Shown here one piece after another: positions 41,874 through 50,052 of a stretch of DNA of 64,000 nucleotides. Where the stretch lies: contig NZ_BSDI01000019.1 in assembly GCF_027923225.1 (NCBI RefSeq), positions 62,001-126,000 on the forward strand, read 5' to 3'. Source of the stretch: Phytohabitans aurantiacus. GTDB taxonomy: Bacteria > Actinomycetota > Actinomycetes > Mycobacteriales > Micromonosporaceae. The notes under the pieces are model-generated. The model ran no database searches. It was not told the origin of the DNA and was given only the letters and a program-made list of their open reading frames with translations. Positions within the stretch are counted from its first letter, which is position 1. Each line of letters starts with the position of its first letter. A program made the position numbers and the translations under genes.

Positions 41874-43352
41874 ATGACGTTCGCGCCCGGGCTGCTCTTG
41901 CACGACCGGTACGACATCGTCGAACAGATCGGCGTCGGCGGGATGTCCGAGGTCTGGCTGGCCATCGACCAGGTGCTCGACCGGCCGGTGGCGGTCAAGG
42001 CGCTCACCGCGACCTTCGAAGACGACCCCGATCTGATGGCCGCCACGTGGCGCGAGGCAAGAGCCACGGCGAAGCTCACCCACCCGCACGTCACCCAGGT
42101 CTACGACTACGGTGAGGAAACGCTGCGTAACGGCGCCATCGTGCCGTTCCTGGTGATGGAGCTGCTCGAAGGGCAGAATCTCGCCGACCGGCTCACCCAG
42201 GGCCCGCTGCCCTGGCCCGACGCCGTGCGGATGGCCGCCCAGGTCGCGTCCGGCCTCGCCGCCGCACACCGGATGGGTGTCGTTCACCGAGACGTCAAAC
42301 CCGGCAACGTCATGCTGACCGACACCGGCGCGAAGGTGCTCGACTTCGGCATCGCCGCGTTCTCCGGCACCCGCCCCGACGTCGACGGCGCGTGGCTGGT
42401 CGGCACGCCCGCGTACGCCGCGCCGGAGCGGCTCACCGCCGGCCCGCCCGACCCCGCCGCCGACGTGTACGCCCTCGGCGCCCTGCTGTACGAGGCGCTG
42501 ACCGGCGAACCGCCGCTGCCGGTGGTCACCTGGGACGAGGCCGAAGCCGCCCACCGGATGGGGCCCACGTTCGCCCCGCCCACCGTGCCCGATCTCCCGC
42601 CCGCGGTGGCGGCCCTGAGCCTCGCCTGCCTGTCGCGCGACCCTGGCCGCCGCCCGCGTGCCCAACAGGTCGCCGACGCGCTCGAGGCGGCCGCCACACC
42701 GGCCAAGGAACGCCGCTCCGTCGACATCCGCCGTCCCGCCGGCCCGACGTACCAGCGGGGCGTGGCCCGGGCAGCGGCGGCGCCCAGCGACTCGTTCTCC
42801 GGTGACGCCCGCTATCCCGGCGGCGGTCGGGCGCCGTCTGCCGGGCCGCGCACCGCCATAGCCCGCGCGGTTCCCTCGTCTGCCCCGCCGCCTCGCCCGG
42901 GCGCCGTGGTCGCACCCCGGCGCCGCCGCCTGCGGCCCTCGCTGATGCTGCTCACCGGCCTGCTCCTGGCCGGCGGCCTGACAGCGGCGGCGATAGCGTC
43001 GTTCGTGCCGCCTCAGGACCCCGGCGCCGCGGGCCGGCCGCGCGCCACCGGCCCCGCCCGCCCGGGCACCGCCGCGCCAGAGCCGACGCAGACGTCACCG
43101 GCCCAGGTGGTGGCCCTGGTCGACGAGACCCTGGAAGCCGCGATCGCCGCCGGCCGGGTCGAAGACGACGCGGCAGACGACCTGCGCGACGGCGTCGACG
43201 ACCTGCGCCAGACCCTCGGCCGCGACCCCGACGACCTGCGTCGCGAGGCCGCCGAACTCCTCGAACAGATCAACGAGTTCACCGAGGACTCGCTGGATCA
43301 GGAGGCCAGGTTCGAACTGACCCTGGCCCTGAACCCACTCCTGTCGACCTAG
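41874..43352 (+). CDS. Membrane Ser/Thr protein kinase (Hanks type)
   Basis: The 492-residue protein has an N-terminal kinase domain (about 12-275): GVGGMSEVW (Gly-rich loop), VAVKAL (Lys), HRDVKPGNVML (catalytic loop), DFGIAAFSG (metal), GTPAYAAPE (end of the activation segment). A proline/arginine-rich linker follows, a transmembrane helix at about 350-370 (SLMLLTGLLLAGGLTAAAIA), and an extracytoplasmic tail that ends in an acidic helical domain (EDDAADDLRDGVDDLRQTLG, about 400-490). There are no PASTA repeats, so it belongs with other sensor kinases rather than PknB. The ligand is unknown. Confidence 0.93.
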   Translation: MTFAPGLLLHDRYDIVEQIGVGGMSEVWLAIDQVLDRPVAVKALTATFEDDPDLMAATWREARATAKLTHPHVTQVYDYGEETLRNGAIVPFLVMELLEGQNLADRLTQGPLPWPDAVRMAAQVASGLAAAHRMGVVHRDVKPGNVMLTDTGAKVLDFGIAAFSGTRPDVDGAWLVGTPAYAAPERLTAGPPDPAADVYALGALLYEALTGEPPLPVVTWDEAEAAHRMGPTFAPPTVPDLPPAVAALSLACLSRDPGRRPRAQQVADALEAAATPAKERRSVDIRRPAGPTYQRGVARAAAAPSDSFSGDARYPGGGRAPSAGPRTAIARAVPSSAPPPRPGAVVAPRRRRLRPSLMLLTGLLLAGGLTAAAIASFVPPQDPGAAGRPRATGPARPGTAAPEPTQTSPAQVVALVDETLEAAIAAGRVEDDAADDLRDGVDDLRQTLGRDPDDLRREAAELLEQINEFTEDSLDQEARFELTLALNPLLST

Positions 43353-43359
43353 CGGCGAC

Positions 43360-43782
43360 CTAACGGGGCAGGGCGCCCTGTAGCTCGGCGCGGAGAGCGG
43401 GGGTCAACATCTCGCCGGCCTGCTTGGCCAGCCGCGCCATCTCGTATCCCACCACGCCGATGTCGGCGTCGCCCGCCGCCAGCGTCGCCAGGATCGAACC
43501 GTCGCGGATGGCCATCACCAGGAAGTACCCGCGCCCGAGCTCGACCACGGTCTGCTTGACCACGTCGTTGTCGAACATCTGCGCGGCGCCCATGGTGATG
43601 CTCATCAGGCCGGACGTCACGGCGGCCAGCTTGTCGGCGTGGCCGCGCGGCAGGTGGCCGGAAACGGCGACGAGCAACCCATCGGAGGAGACCACGATCG
43701 CGTGCGCCACGCCTGGCGTACGGTCGGCGAACGCGCTGACCAGCCAGCTCAGATCTCGCGCGTCTTGACTGAGCTCACTCAT
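43360..43782 (-). CDS. Roadblock/LC7 protein of conservon (CvnB type)
   Basis: The 140-residue product begins MSELSQDARDLSWLVSAFAD and contains GVAHAIVVSSDGLLVAVSGH and GRGYFLVMAIRDGSILATLA, the Roadblock/LC7 fold. In Streptomyces and relatives such proteins (CvnB) form conservons with a sensor kinase (CvnA), a DUF742 protein (CvnC) and a Ras-like GTPase (CvnD), thought to work as a membrane-associated switch. Its start overlaps the CvnA-type stop by four bases. The usual next genes, cvnC and cvnD, do not follow: the Ser/Thr kinase gene converges from the left eight bases away. Confidence 0.92.
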   Translation of the reverse strand: MSELSQDARDLSWLVSAFADRTPGVAHAIVVSSDGLLVAVSGHLPRGHADKLAAVTSGLMSITMGAAQMFDNDVVKQTVVELGRGYFLVMAIRDGSILATLAAGDADIGVVGYEMARLAKQAGEMLTPALRAELQGALPR

Positions 43783-46358
43783 CGTGCCTCCTGGTTCACG
43801 TGCCCCGCGACGAGCCTCGCGGCGGTGTCGGTCGTATCCTCGGCCTCCGCCCTACGCACTCCCCCGTAGAACCTGGCGAGCATGCTCCCGACCGCCTCCG
43901 GGTCCGGCTCCGGCAGCCCCTGGGGTGCTGGCGGCGCCGGAGTGTCGGCCTGGTCGGGAAGTTGTGCCATCGGTACCCGCGCTGGCAGGCCGCTGGCCAT
44001 GACGCCGCCGGTGACCGGGGTCGCCGGTGGCGGTGTGGAGCCGAGTTCGGGCTCGGCGCCGGTCGGTGGCTCCCCCGACCACCACGTGCTGCCGGTGGCG
44101 GACGCGGTGGCGCCGGCCGACTTGAGCACGTCTTCCGCGCGGGTCGGTTGGGTCCGCCGCGCGGCGGACAGAGCCGCGGCGCCACCCGCGCCGCTAGAAC
44201 CAGTGCTGCCCCCAGCACCGGCACCGACCAACGATCCGGCCCCGATCACCGCTGGGGCCACGTTCAAGCGAAGTTCCCGGCTCACCGAGTCGGGCACGGC
44301 CGCCGCCACGGCGGTCAGCATCGGCCGGGCGGCCGGCTCCGGCAGCTCGCGCGGCGGCGGCGCGGGTGCCAGCAGGGCGGGCGCGAGCCGTACCGTCGCC
44401 ACCAGCCCTCGATTGGCTCCCGCGCTGAGCTGTACTCGAATGCCGTGCCGCGCGGCCAAGTGGCTGACCACGAAGTGGCCCATGCGCTCGGACGCCGCCA
44501 CGTCGGCGGCCGGCGGCTCGGCGAGCAGCGCGTTGGCCTCGCGGATCGCCTTGTCGGTCATGCCGAGACCCTCGTCGGTGATCTCGATGACCGCGCTGCG
44601 CCCGGGTGCGGACTGTGCCGTGATGTGCACCGGCACGAACGGCGGTGAGAAGTGCGTGGCGTTTTCCAGCAGCTCGGCGAGCAAGTGCACGAGGTCGCCG
44701 ACGGCGTGGCCGACGACCCACACCTGGTCGAAGGCGTCCTGCCGGACCCTCGTGTACTCCTCGATCTCCGCGGCGGCGGCGAGCACGACCGTGGAGAGCG
44801 CGACGGGCTCGTTCCACCGGCGGCGCGCCTCGGTGCCGGCGAGCACCAGCAGGCTCTCGTCGTTGCGTCGCATGCGCGCGGCGAGGTGGTCGAGCTTGAA
44901 CAGGTTGGCGAGCTGGTCGGGGTCGACCTCGCTCTTCTCCAGCTCGTCGAGGAGTTCGAGCTGCCTTTCGACCAGTACCTGGCTGCGGCGGGCCAGGTTG
45001 ACGAACATGGCGTTGACGTTGCGCCGCATGGCGGCCTGCTCGATGGCCAGGTTGACGGCGCTGCGGTGTACGGCGACGAACGCCTCCGACACCTCGCCGA
45101 CCTCGTCCATCGAGCGGACCGCCGATGGCGACACCTCGATGGTGGGCACGCCGGCGTTGACGGCGCGCAGCCGTTCCAGCGCGTCGGGCAGCTCCTGCTG
45201 GGCGACCTGGAGGGCGTGCCCGCGCAGTACCCGCAGCGACCGGGCGATCGAACGGCCGATGGCGACCGAGATGAGCAGGGCGATGACCAGTACGAACAGC
45301 ACCGCGCCCGCGACCAGGATGGTGGTGCGCAGCTGGGCGCCGCTGCGCGAGCTGGCCTCGTCGACAGCGTCGCCGAGCACATCGCGCTCGACCTCGCGCA
45401 GCAGGTCGTGCCGGTCTTCGCTGAGCGACCACCAGCGGAACGGGTCGAGCACCGCCGCGCCGCCGGTGCCGCTGGGGATGGTGGTCTGCTCCATCGCCAC
45501 CGCGGCGGCGAACTTGGGGTCCCGTGCCGCCTGGTCGTACCGCTCGAGTTGGGCGTCGGTGGCCGCAGCCTGGAAGTCGGCGACCGCGGCGAGCTGCTGG
45601 GCCCGCAGGTCGGTGAGCTCGACCTGGTCGGTGGGGCCGTACCGGCCGGCGCTGGCGGCCGCGAAGAGCTTGGCGCGCAGCTGGGAGCTGACCTCCTTGA
45701 TGCGGGACAGCTCGACGTACCGCACCACGATCTCGTTGAGCTCGGGCCGCTCGACACCGGGAGTGGGCTGGGCGAGCAGCGTGAGCAGCGCGTCGATGCC
45801 GCGCGTGTAGGTGTCGAACACGGTCTGTGTGCTCACCGCGCCGCTGGACACCGAACCGCGCAGCGTGCCGAGGTCGTCGAGCGCGTCGGTGGCCCGGTTG
45901 TACGACGTGCGCCAGGCGGCGGCGCCACCGGCGAGCGGCTCGGCGGCGGAGCGGAACTCGGCGGCCGACCGGTCGGAAACCTCCTGGTACTGCTGGAGAT
46001 CCGCCTCGACCTGAGGGGTGGTCGACTTGTTGGCCGCCAGCGCGGCCAGGTCGCCGGCCGTGCGGTCACGCTCGGTCTGCAGGTCGTGCACCAGCGTGGT
46101 GATCTGCTGGCCGACCGCGACCTCGTCGGCGAACTCGTCGAGCACGGTCGCCTGGCCGATCAGCGAGAACGTCTGCACGCCCGCGACGACCATGAAGGCC
46201 AGCGACGGGATCACCAGCACCGTGGCGAGTTTCGTGCGCATACGCCAATCGCGTACATGCACGCGCGAACGCCGACGATGCGGGATAACCCGGACATCCA
46301 ACTTTCGGCGATGATTCGGAACCGTCCGGTCGGTCGGTTCCGGGGCAGCACCTACCAC
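43779..46358 (-). CDS. Nitrate-sensing-domain histidine kinase (CvnA type)
   Basis: The protein (859 residues from GTG 46358; a later start near DWRMRTKLATVLVIPSLAF is possible) has a helix at the beginning, an extracytoplasmic NIT-like helical domain with repeated Arg/Glu-rich helices, a second helix at about 330-355 (TTILVAGAVLFVLVIALLIS), a HAMP-like linker, and a kinase part with NMARRSQVLVERQLELLDEL-like helices and the HATPase region (LLENATHFSPPFVPVHITAQ, VIEITDEGLGMTDKAI). The C-terminal 200 residues are Pro/Ala/Gly-rich and disordered. The organisation is that of CvnA sensors. It is coupled to the roadblock gene by a four-base overlap. Confidence 0.92.
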   Translation of the reverse strand: MVGAAPEPTDRTVPNHRRKLDVRVIPHRRRSRVHVRDWRMRTKLATVLVIPSLAFMVVAGVQTFSLIGQATVLDEFADEVAVGQQITTLVHDLQTERDRTAGDLAALAANKSTTPQVEADLQQYQEVSDRSAAEFRSAAEPLAGGAAAWRTSYNRATDALDDLGTLRGSVSSGAVSTQTVFDTYTRGIDALLTLLAQPTPGVERPELNEIVVRYVELSRIKEVSSQLRAKLFAAASAGRYGPTDQVELTDLRAQQLAAVADFQAAATDAQLERYDQAARDPKFAAAVAMEQTTIPSGTGGAAVLDPFRWWSLSEDRHDLLREVERDVLGDAVDEASSRSGAQLRTTILVAGAVLFVLVIALLISVAIGRSIARSLRVLRGHALQVAQQELPDALERLRAVNAGVPTIEVSPSAVRSMDEVGEVSEAFVAVHRSAVNLAIEQAAMRRNVNAMFVNLARRSQVLVERQLELLDELEKSEVDPDQLANLFKLDHLAARMRRNDESLLVLAGTEARRRWNEPVALSTVVLAAAAEIEEYTRVRQDAFDQVWVVGHAVGDLVHLLAELLENATHFSPPFVPVHITAQSAPGRSAVIEITDEGLGMTDKAIREANALLAEPPAADVAASERMGHFVVSHLAARHGIRVQLSAGANRGLVATVRLAPALLAPAPPPRELPEPAARPMLTAVAAAVPDSVSRELRLNVAPAVIGAGSLVGAGAGGSTGSSGAGGAAALSAARRTQPTRAEDVLKSAGATASATGSTWWSGEPPTGAEPELGSTPPPATPVTGGVMASGLPARVPMAQLPDQADTPAPPAPQGLPEPDPEAVGSMLARFYGGVRRAEAEDTTDTAARLVAGHVNQEAR

Positions 46359-46477
46359 GCCTCCCCCTTACATCCGCCGGCCGCTGGAGTCCCCGGAGAG
46401 CCAGTCCATCCAATCAGCCGACCGCCCACTGTCAACGCCGGACCCGGGGTCGAGCTCACGAAGGATATATACCAAGC

Positions 46478-47872
46478 TCACAAAAGACGCTGCGGCCCAC
46501 CGGATCTTGCCGATCCCGATGAGCCACCCTCCCCCATCCGTACGATTTGCGGAAATGCGTGCAACGCGACGAGCGCCGCTCCCGTCGCACCCACCTCGGG
46601 GTTGGTCACGTGCGTCACGGCCCGCGGTGCGAGCGCCATCTCGAAGGCCCGCCGCCACCACGGCGAGGCCGCGACGGCGCCGCCTCCGAGCACCACTTCG
46701 ACTGTACTGTCGACAGTGGACTCGATCGCCGCGAGGTCGCGCGCCACCATGCGGCACACACCGTCCATGAGCCCGGCGAAGATGTCGACGGCGCTGGTGG
46801 CGAAGCCGATCCCGCCCAGCACACCGCTGCCCGCCGGCGCCAGCCCCGGTGGCCGGTCGCCGCCCAGCCGCGGGTCGACACGCACCTCCTGGCCGGGCTC
46901 TACGGCGGCGAGCGCCTCTTCCAGGGCCGTGCCCTCGGGCAGTCGCAGCTCCCGCCGCGCCCACTCGTACAGGTTGCCGCCCGCCGAGTACGCCGTGCCG
47001 GTCACGATCCGGTCATGGTCGACGCGGTAGCGCCACAGCGCGTGCGGCAGCGGCGGCAACGGCGTACCGGCTGGCGCCGCCTGCACGAGCCGCACCGCCG
47101 CCGACGTGCCCACCGTGACCGCGGCCCGGGTCGGATCTTCGCAGCCCGAGCCGACGTTCGACGCCGCGCCGTCGCCGGTTGGCGGCGCCCACACCGCCTC
47201 GCGCAGCCCCGGCCACCGTTTCGCGTACTCCGGCCGCAGCCGCCCCTGCCAGTCGCTGGGCGCCAGGGCGGGCAGCTCGCCGGGGTGAACGCCGGCCAGC
47301 GCGCACGCCTCGCCGTCCCACGCCAGCGCGCCAATGTCGAGCAACCCCGTGCCGGACGCCTGCGAGACCGACATCGGCGCGTCACCGAGCAGCTCGCCCA
47401 GCACGAACTCGGGCAGGCCCAGGAAGCGTGCCGGCGCGCTGCCGGACATCGCGCGCAGCCACGGCAGCTTCACGCTCCAGTAGAAGCGATGCCACCAGGC
47501 GCCGGTGCGCTGGTGGAACGCGTCGGCGTCGGCCGGGCCGTCGACACCGGGCAGCGGCGCCGGCCGGGTGTCCAGCCACGTCACCAGCGGGCCCAGCGGC
47601 GCGCCCGCGGCGTCGACCGGCAGCACCGAGTGCCACTGCGACGACGCCGCGACCAGCGCGATCCCGTCGAGCCGGCCGGCCGCCGACAGCTCGTCGAGGC
47701 ACTCGACCAGCGCCGCCAGATAGGCCGGCGCGTCGATCGTCGCCGCGCCGTCGTCGTCGACGGCGACCGCGACCTTCCGCCGCGCGAGAGCTTGCGGCAG
47801 CGGCTTGGCCGCGCCGTCCAGCACCAGTCCGCGTACCGACGACGTGCCCAGGTCAAGCGCGAGGATGTTCAT
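46478..47872 (-). CDS. FGGY-family carbohydrate kinase
   Basis: ATG at 47872 gives MNILALDLGTSSVRGLVLDG, the normal FGGY start with the first phosphate-binding loop; the longer frame adds 31 unlikely residues. The 464-residue protein has the two actin-like domains, with GLPEFVLGELLGDAPMSVSQ, the second phosphate loop VTVGTSAAVRLV and the late adenosine motif VVLGGGAVAASPWW and NPEVGATGAALVAL. It phosphorylates a sugar or sugar acid; it resembles gluconokinase-type members, but specificity is uncertain. It is divergent from the trp leader, with 40 bases between starts. Confidence 0.88.
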   Translation of the reverse strand: MNILALDLGTSSVRGLVLDGAAKPLPQALARRKVAVAVDDDGAATIDAPAYLAALVECLDELSAAGRLDGIALVAASSQWHSVLPVDAAGAPLGPLVTWLDTRPAPLPGVDGPADADAFHQRTGAWWHRFYWSVKLPWLRAMSGSAPARFLGLPEFVLGELLGDAPMSVSQASGTGLLDIGALAWDGEACALAGVHPGELPALAPSDWQGRLRPEYAKRWPGLREAVWAPPTGDGAASNVGSGCEDPTRAAVTVGTSAAVRLVQAAPAGTPLPPLPHALWRYRVDHDRIVTGTAYSAGGNLYEWARRELRLPEGTALEEALAAVEPGQEVRVDPRLGGDRPPGLAPAGSGVLGGIGFATSAVDIFAGLMDGVCRMVARDLAAIESTVDSTVEVVLGGGAVAASPWWRRAFEMALAPRAVTHVTNPEVGATGAALVALHAFPQIVRMGEGGSSGSARSGGPQRLL

Positions 47873-47912
47873 CGCCAGCAACCCTAATCGGCGGCCTGCT
47901 ACGCTGCTGCCC

Positions 47913-47975
47913 ATGCTCGCGCGATTGCACTCCTGGTGGCCCGCCACACTGGCGGCCAATCCCACCCGCGCGTAG
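47913..47975 (+). CDS. trpL: trp leader peptide, 20 aa
   Basis: ATG 47913 to TAG 47975 encodes MLARLHSWWPATLAANPTRA, with two adjacent tryptophan codons. It is followed 11 bases later by a terminator hairpin and then by the anthranilate synthase gene. In actinomycetes trpE genes commonly have such leaders, in which stalling at Trp codons prevents formation of the terminator. The sequence motif LHSWW is like that of the Streptomyces trp leaders. Confidence 0.88.
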   Translation: MLARLHSWWPATLAANPTRA

Positions 47976-47986
47976 CACTTACCAAC

Positions 47987-48020
47987 GCGGCCGCCCAGCG
48001 AGGCGGCCGCCGTTCATTTT
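47987..48020 (+). promoter_or_regulatory. trp attenuator (terminator hairpin)
   Basis: Perfect nine-base arms GCGGCCGCC (47987-47995) and GGCGGCCGC (48002-48010) around a six-base loop are followed by CGTTCATTTT. Within the leader, GGCGGCC (47951-47957) could pair with GGCCGCC of the left arm, giving an antiterminator when the ribosome stalls at the tandem Trp codons. Confidence 0.85.
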
Positions 48021-48072
48021 GACGGACCGGCTGTCCGCCCGGAGCGGCCCCCGGCACCGAGGAATGGACGAC

Positions 48073-49965
48073 ATGGATCTGATCACCGAGTTGATCGCCG
48101 CACAAGTCGCCAAATCGCACGCACGCCCTTTCGCGCTGCTGCGCCGCGAAGGCGCGGACCACATCGAGGTGTACACGGGCGACGTCACCACCGTCGACCG
48201 GCTCGCCGATATCCCCCTCCCGTCCGGCTCACCGGGGCCGCGGACGCTCGCGCTCGTCCCGTACCGGCAGGTCATGGAGCGCGGCTTCGCGTGCGTCGAC
48301 GACGGCGCCCCGCTGGAGTGCCTGCTCATCTCTTCCCGGGCTGAGGTGCGGCTCGACGCGGCCCTGGCCGCGCTGCCTGCCGACCCGGTGGCCGCGACGG
48401 GCGGCGGCTTCGACATCGGCGACGAAGAGTACGGCGGCATCGTCGACACGGTGCTGCGGGACGAGATCGGGCGCGGGGAGGGTGCCAACTTCGTCATCCA
48501 CCGCACGTACACGGCCCGCGTCGCGGATCCCCTGCGCGCGGCCCTTTCCGCGTTCCGGCGGCTGCTGGTGGGCGAGAAGGGGGCCTACTGGACGTTCCTG
48601 GTGCACACAGGCGAGCGGACCATGGTCGGCGCGACGCCCGAACGGCACGTCAGCGTCGAAGACGGGCTCGTGATGATGAACCCGATCAGCGGCACCTTCC
48701 GCCACCCCGACGGGCCGGCCGACCGCGACGAGCTGCTGCGGTTCCTCGCCGACCCCAAGGAGATCGACGAGCTCTACATGGTGCTCGACGAGGAGCTGAA
48801 GATGATGGCCACCGTCGCCGAGCAGGGCGGCCAGGTCGTCGGCCCGTACCTGAAGGAGATGGCGCACCTGACGCACACCGAGTACCTGCTGGCCGGGCGG
48901 GGCTCGCTGGACGTGCGGGAGGTGCTGCGCGAGACGATGTTCGCGCCGACGGTGACCGGCAGCCCGATCGAAAACGCGTGCCGGGTCATCGCACGCCACG
49001 AGCGGCGCGGCCGGCGGTACTACGCGGCGGTACTGGCGCTGCTGGGCCACGACGAGGCCGGCCGGCAGACGCTGGACGCGCCGATCCTGATCCGCACGGC
49101 CGAGTTCACGCCCGACGGGGTGGTCCGGGTGCCGGTGGGCGCCACCCTGGTACGCCATTCGACGACCGCCGGCGAGGTGGCCGAGACGCATGCGAAGGCC
49201 GCCGGGGTCCTGGCCGCACTGGGCCTGCGCCCGGCGGCGCCGCGCTCGCAGGCGGCGGGTGCGGGCCTGGCGCAGGACCCGGAGGTACGGGCGGCGCTGG
49301 CGGCTCGCAACGCGCACCTGGCGCGGTTCTGGCTGGAGGAGCGCGCGCCGTCCCTGTCCTCGCCTGCGTCCGTGGCGCCGCGGGCGTTGATCGTGGACGG
49401 TGAGGACACGTTTACCGGGATGCTGGCGCATCAGCTGCGAGCGCTGGGCCTGTCGGTGACGCTGTGCCCGTGGTCCCTTGTCGAGCCCCTCGACGACTTT
49501 GACCTGGTCATCGCCGGTCCCGGCCCCGGCGACCCGACGCTTCGCGACGACCCCAAGATGACCGCGATGCGGCGCGTCGTCACCGACCGCCTCGACAGCG
49601 GCAAGCCGCTGCTCGCGGTCTGCCTCGGCCACCAGTTGCTGTGCGGGCTGCTCGGCCTGACACTGCACCGCCGCGAGGCCACCTACCAGGGGCTACAGCG
49701 TGAGATCGACCTGTTCGGCGCGCGGCGGCGGGTCGGGTTCTACTCGACGTTCACGGCTCTCGCGCTCGCGTCATTCGTGGAAACTCCCTACGGACGGGTC
49801 GAGATCGCGCGCGACCCGCTCGACGGGGCGGTGCACGGGTTGCGCGGGCCGGCGTTCGCCGGGCTCCAGTTCCACCCGGAGTCGGTGCTCAGCCAGGACG
49901 GTGTCGCCGTCCTCCAGGACCTGCTGGCGCACCTCGGCTCGTCCCTTACCTCGGAGGTGGCTTAG
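48073..49965 (+). CDS. trpEG: Anthranilate synthase, fused TrpE-TrpG
   Basis: ATG 48073 lies nine bases after GAGGA and is preferred to ATG 48064. The 630-residue product joins a chorismate-utilising domain (about 1-415: MMNPISGTFRHPDGPADRDE, YYAAVLALLGHDEAGRQTLD) with a class I glutamine amidotransferase (about 435-625: ALIVDGEDTFTGMLAHQLRA, VIAGPGPGDPT, the nucleophile Cys in LLAVCLGHQLLCG, and FAGLQFHPESVLSQ). It makes anthranilate from chorismate and glutamine, the first step to tryptophan. The same architecture occurs in PhzE (2-amino-2-deoxyisochorismate synthase), but the WW leader and attenuator favour anthranilate synthase. Confidence 0.92.
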   Translation: MDLITELIAAQVAKSHARPFALLRREGADHIEVYTGDVTTVDRLADIPLPSGSPGPRTLALVPYRQVMERGFACVDDGAPLECLLISSRAEVRLDAALAALPADPVAATGGGFDIGDEEYGGIVDTVLRDEIGRGEGANFVIHRTYTARVADPLRAALSAFRRLLVGEKGAYWTFLVHTGERTMVGATPERHVSVEDGLVMMNPISGTFRHPDGPADRDELLRFLADPKEIDELYMVLDEELKMMATVAEQGGQVVGPYLKEMAHLTHTEYLLAGRGSLDVREVLRETMFAPTVTGSPIENACRVIARHERRGRRYYAAVLALLGHDEAGRQTLDAPILIRTAEFTPDGVVRVPVGATLVRHSTTAGEVAETHAKAAGVLAALGLRPAAPRSQAAGAGLAQDPEVRAALAARNAHLARFWLEERAPSLSSPASVAPRALIVDGEDTFTGMLAHQLRALGLSVTLCPWSLVEPLDDFDLVIAGPGPGDPTLRDDPKMTAMRRVVTDRLDSGKPLLAVCLGHQLLCGLLGLTLHRREATYQGLQREIDLFGARRRVGFYSTFTALALASFVETPYGRVEIARDPLDGAVHGLRGPAFAGLQFHPESVLSQDGVAVLQDLLAHLGSSLTSEVA

Positions 49966-50052
49966 CTCGGCCTTAAACCTCGGTGAGAGTTTGAACCAGT
50001 CCAATCGACCCGCCCGTACCGGTCCACGACATCGCCCACCTGAGGAGGATCC

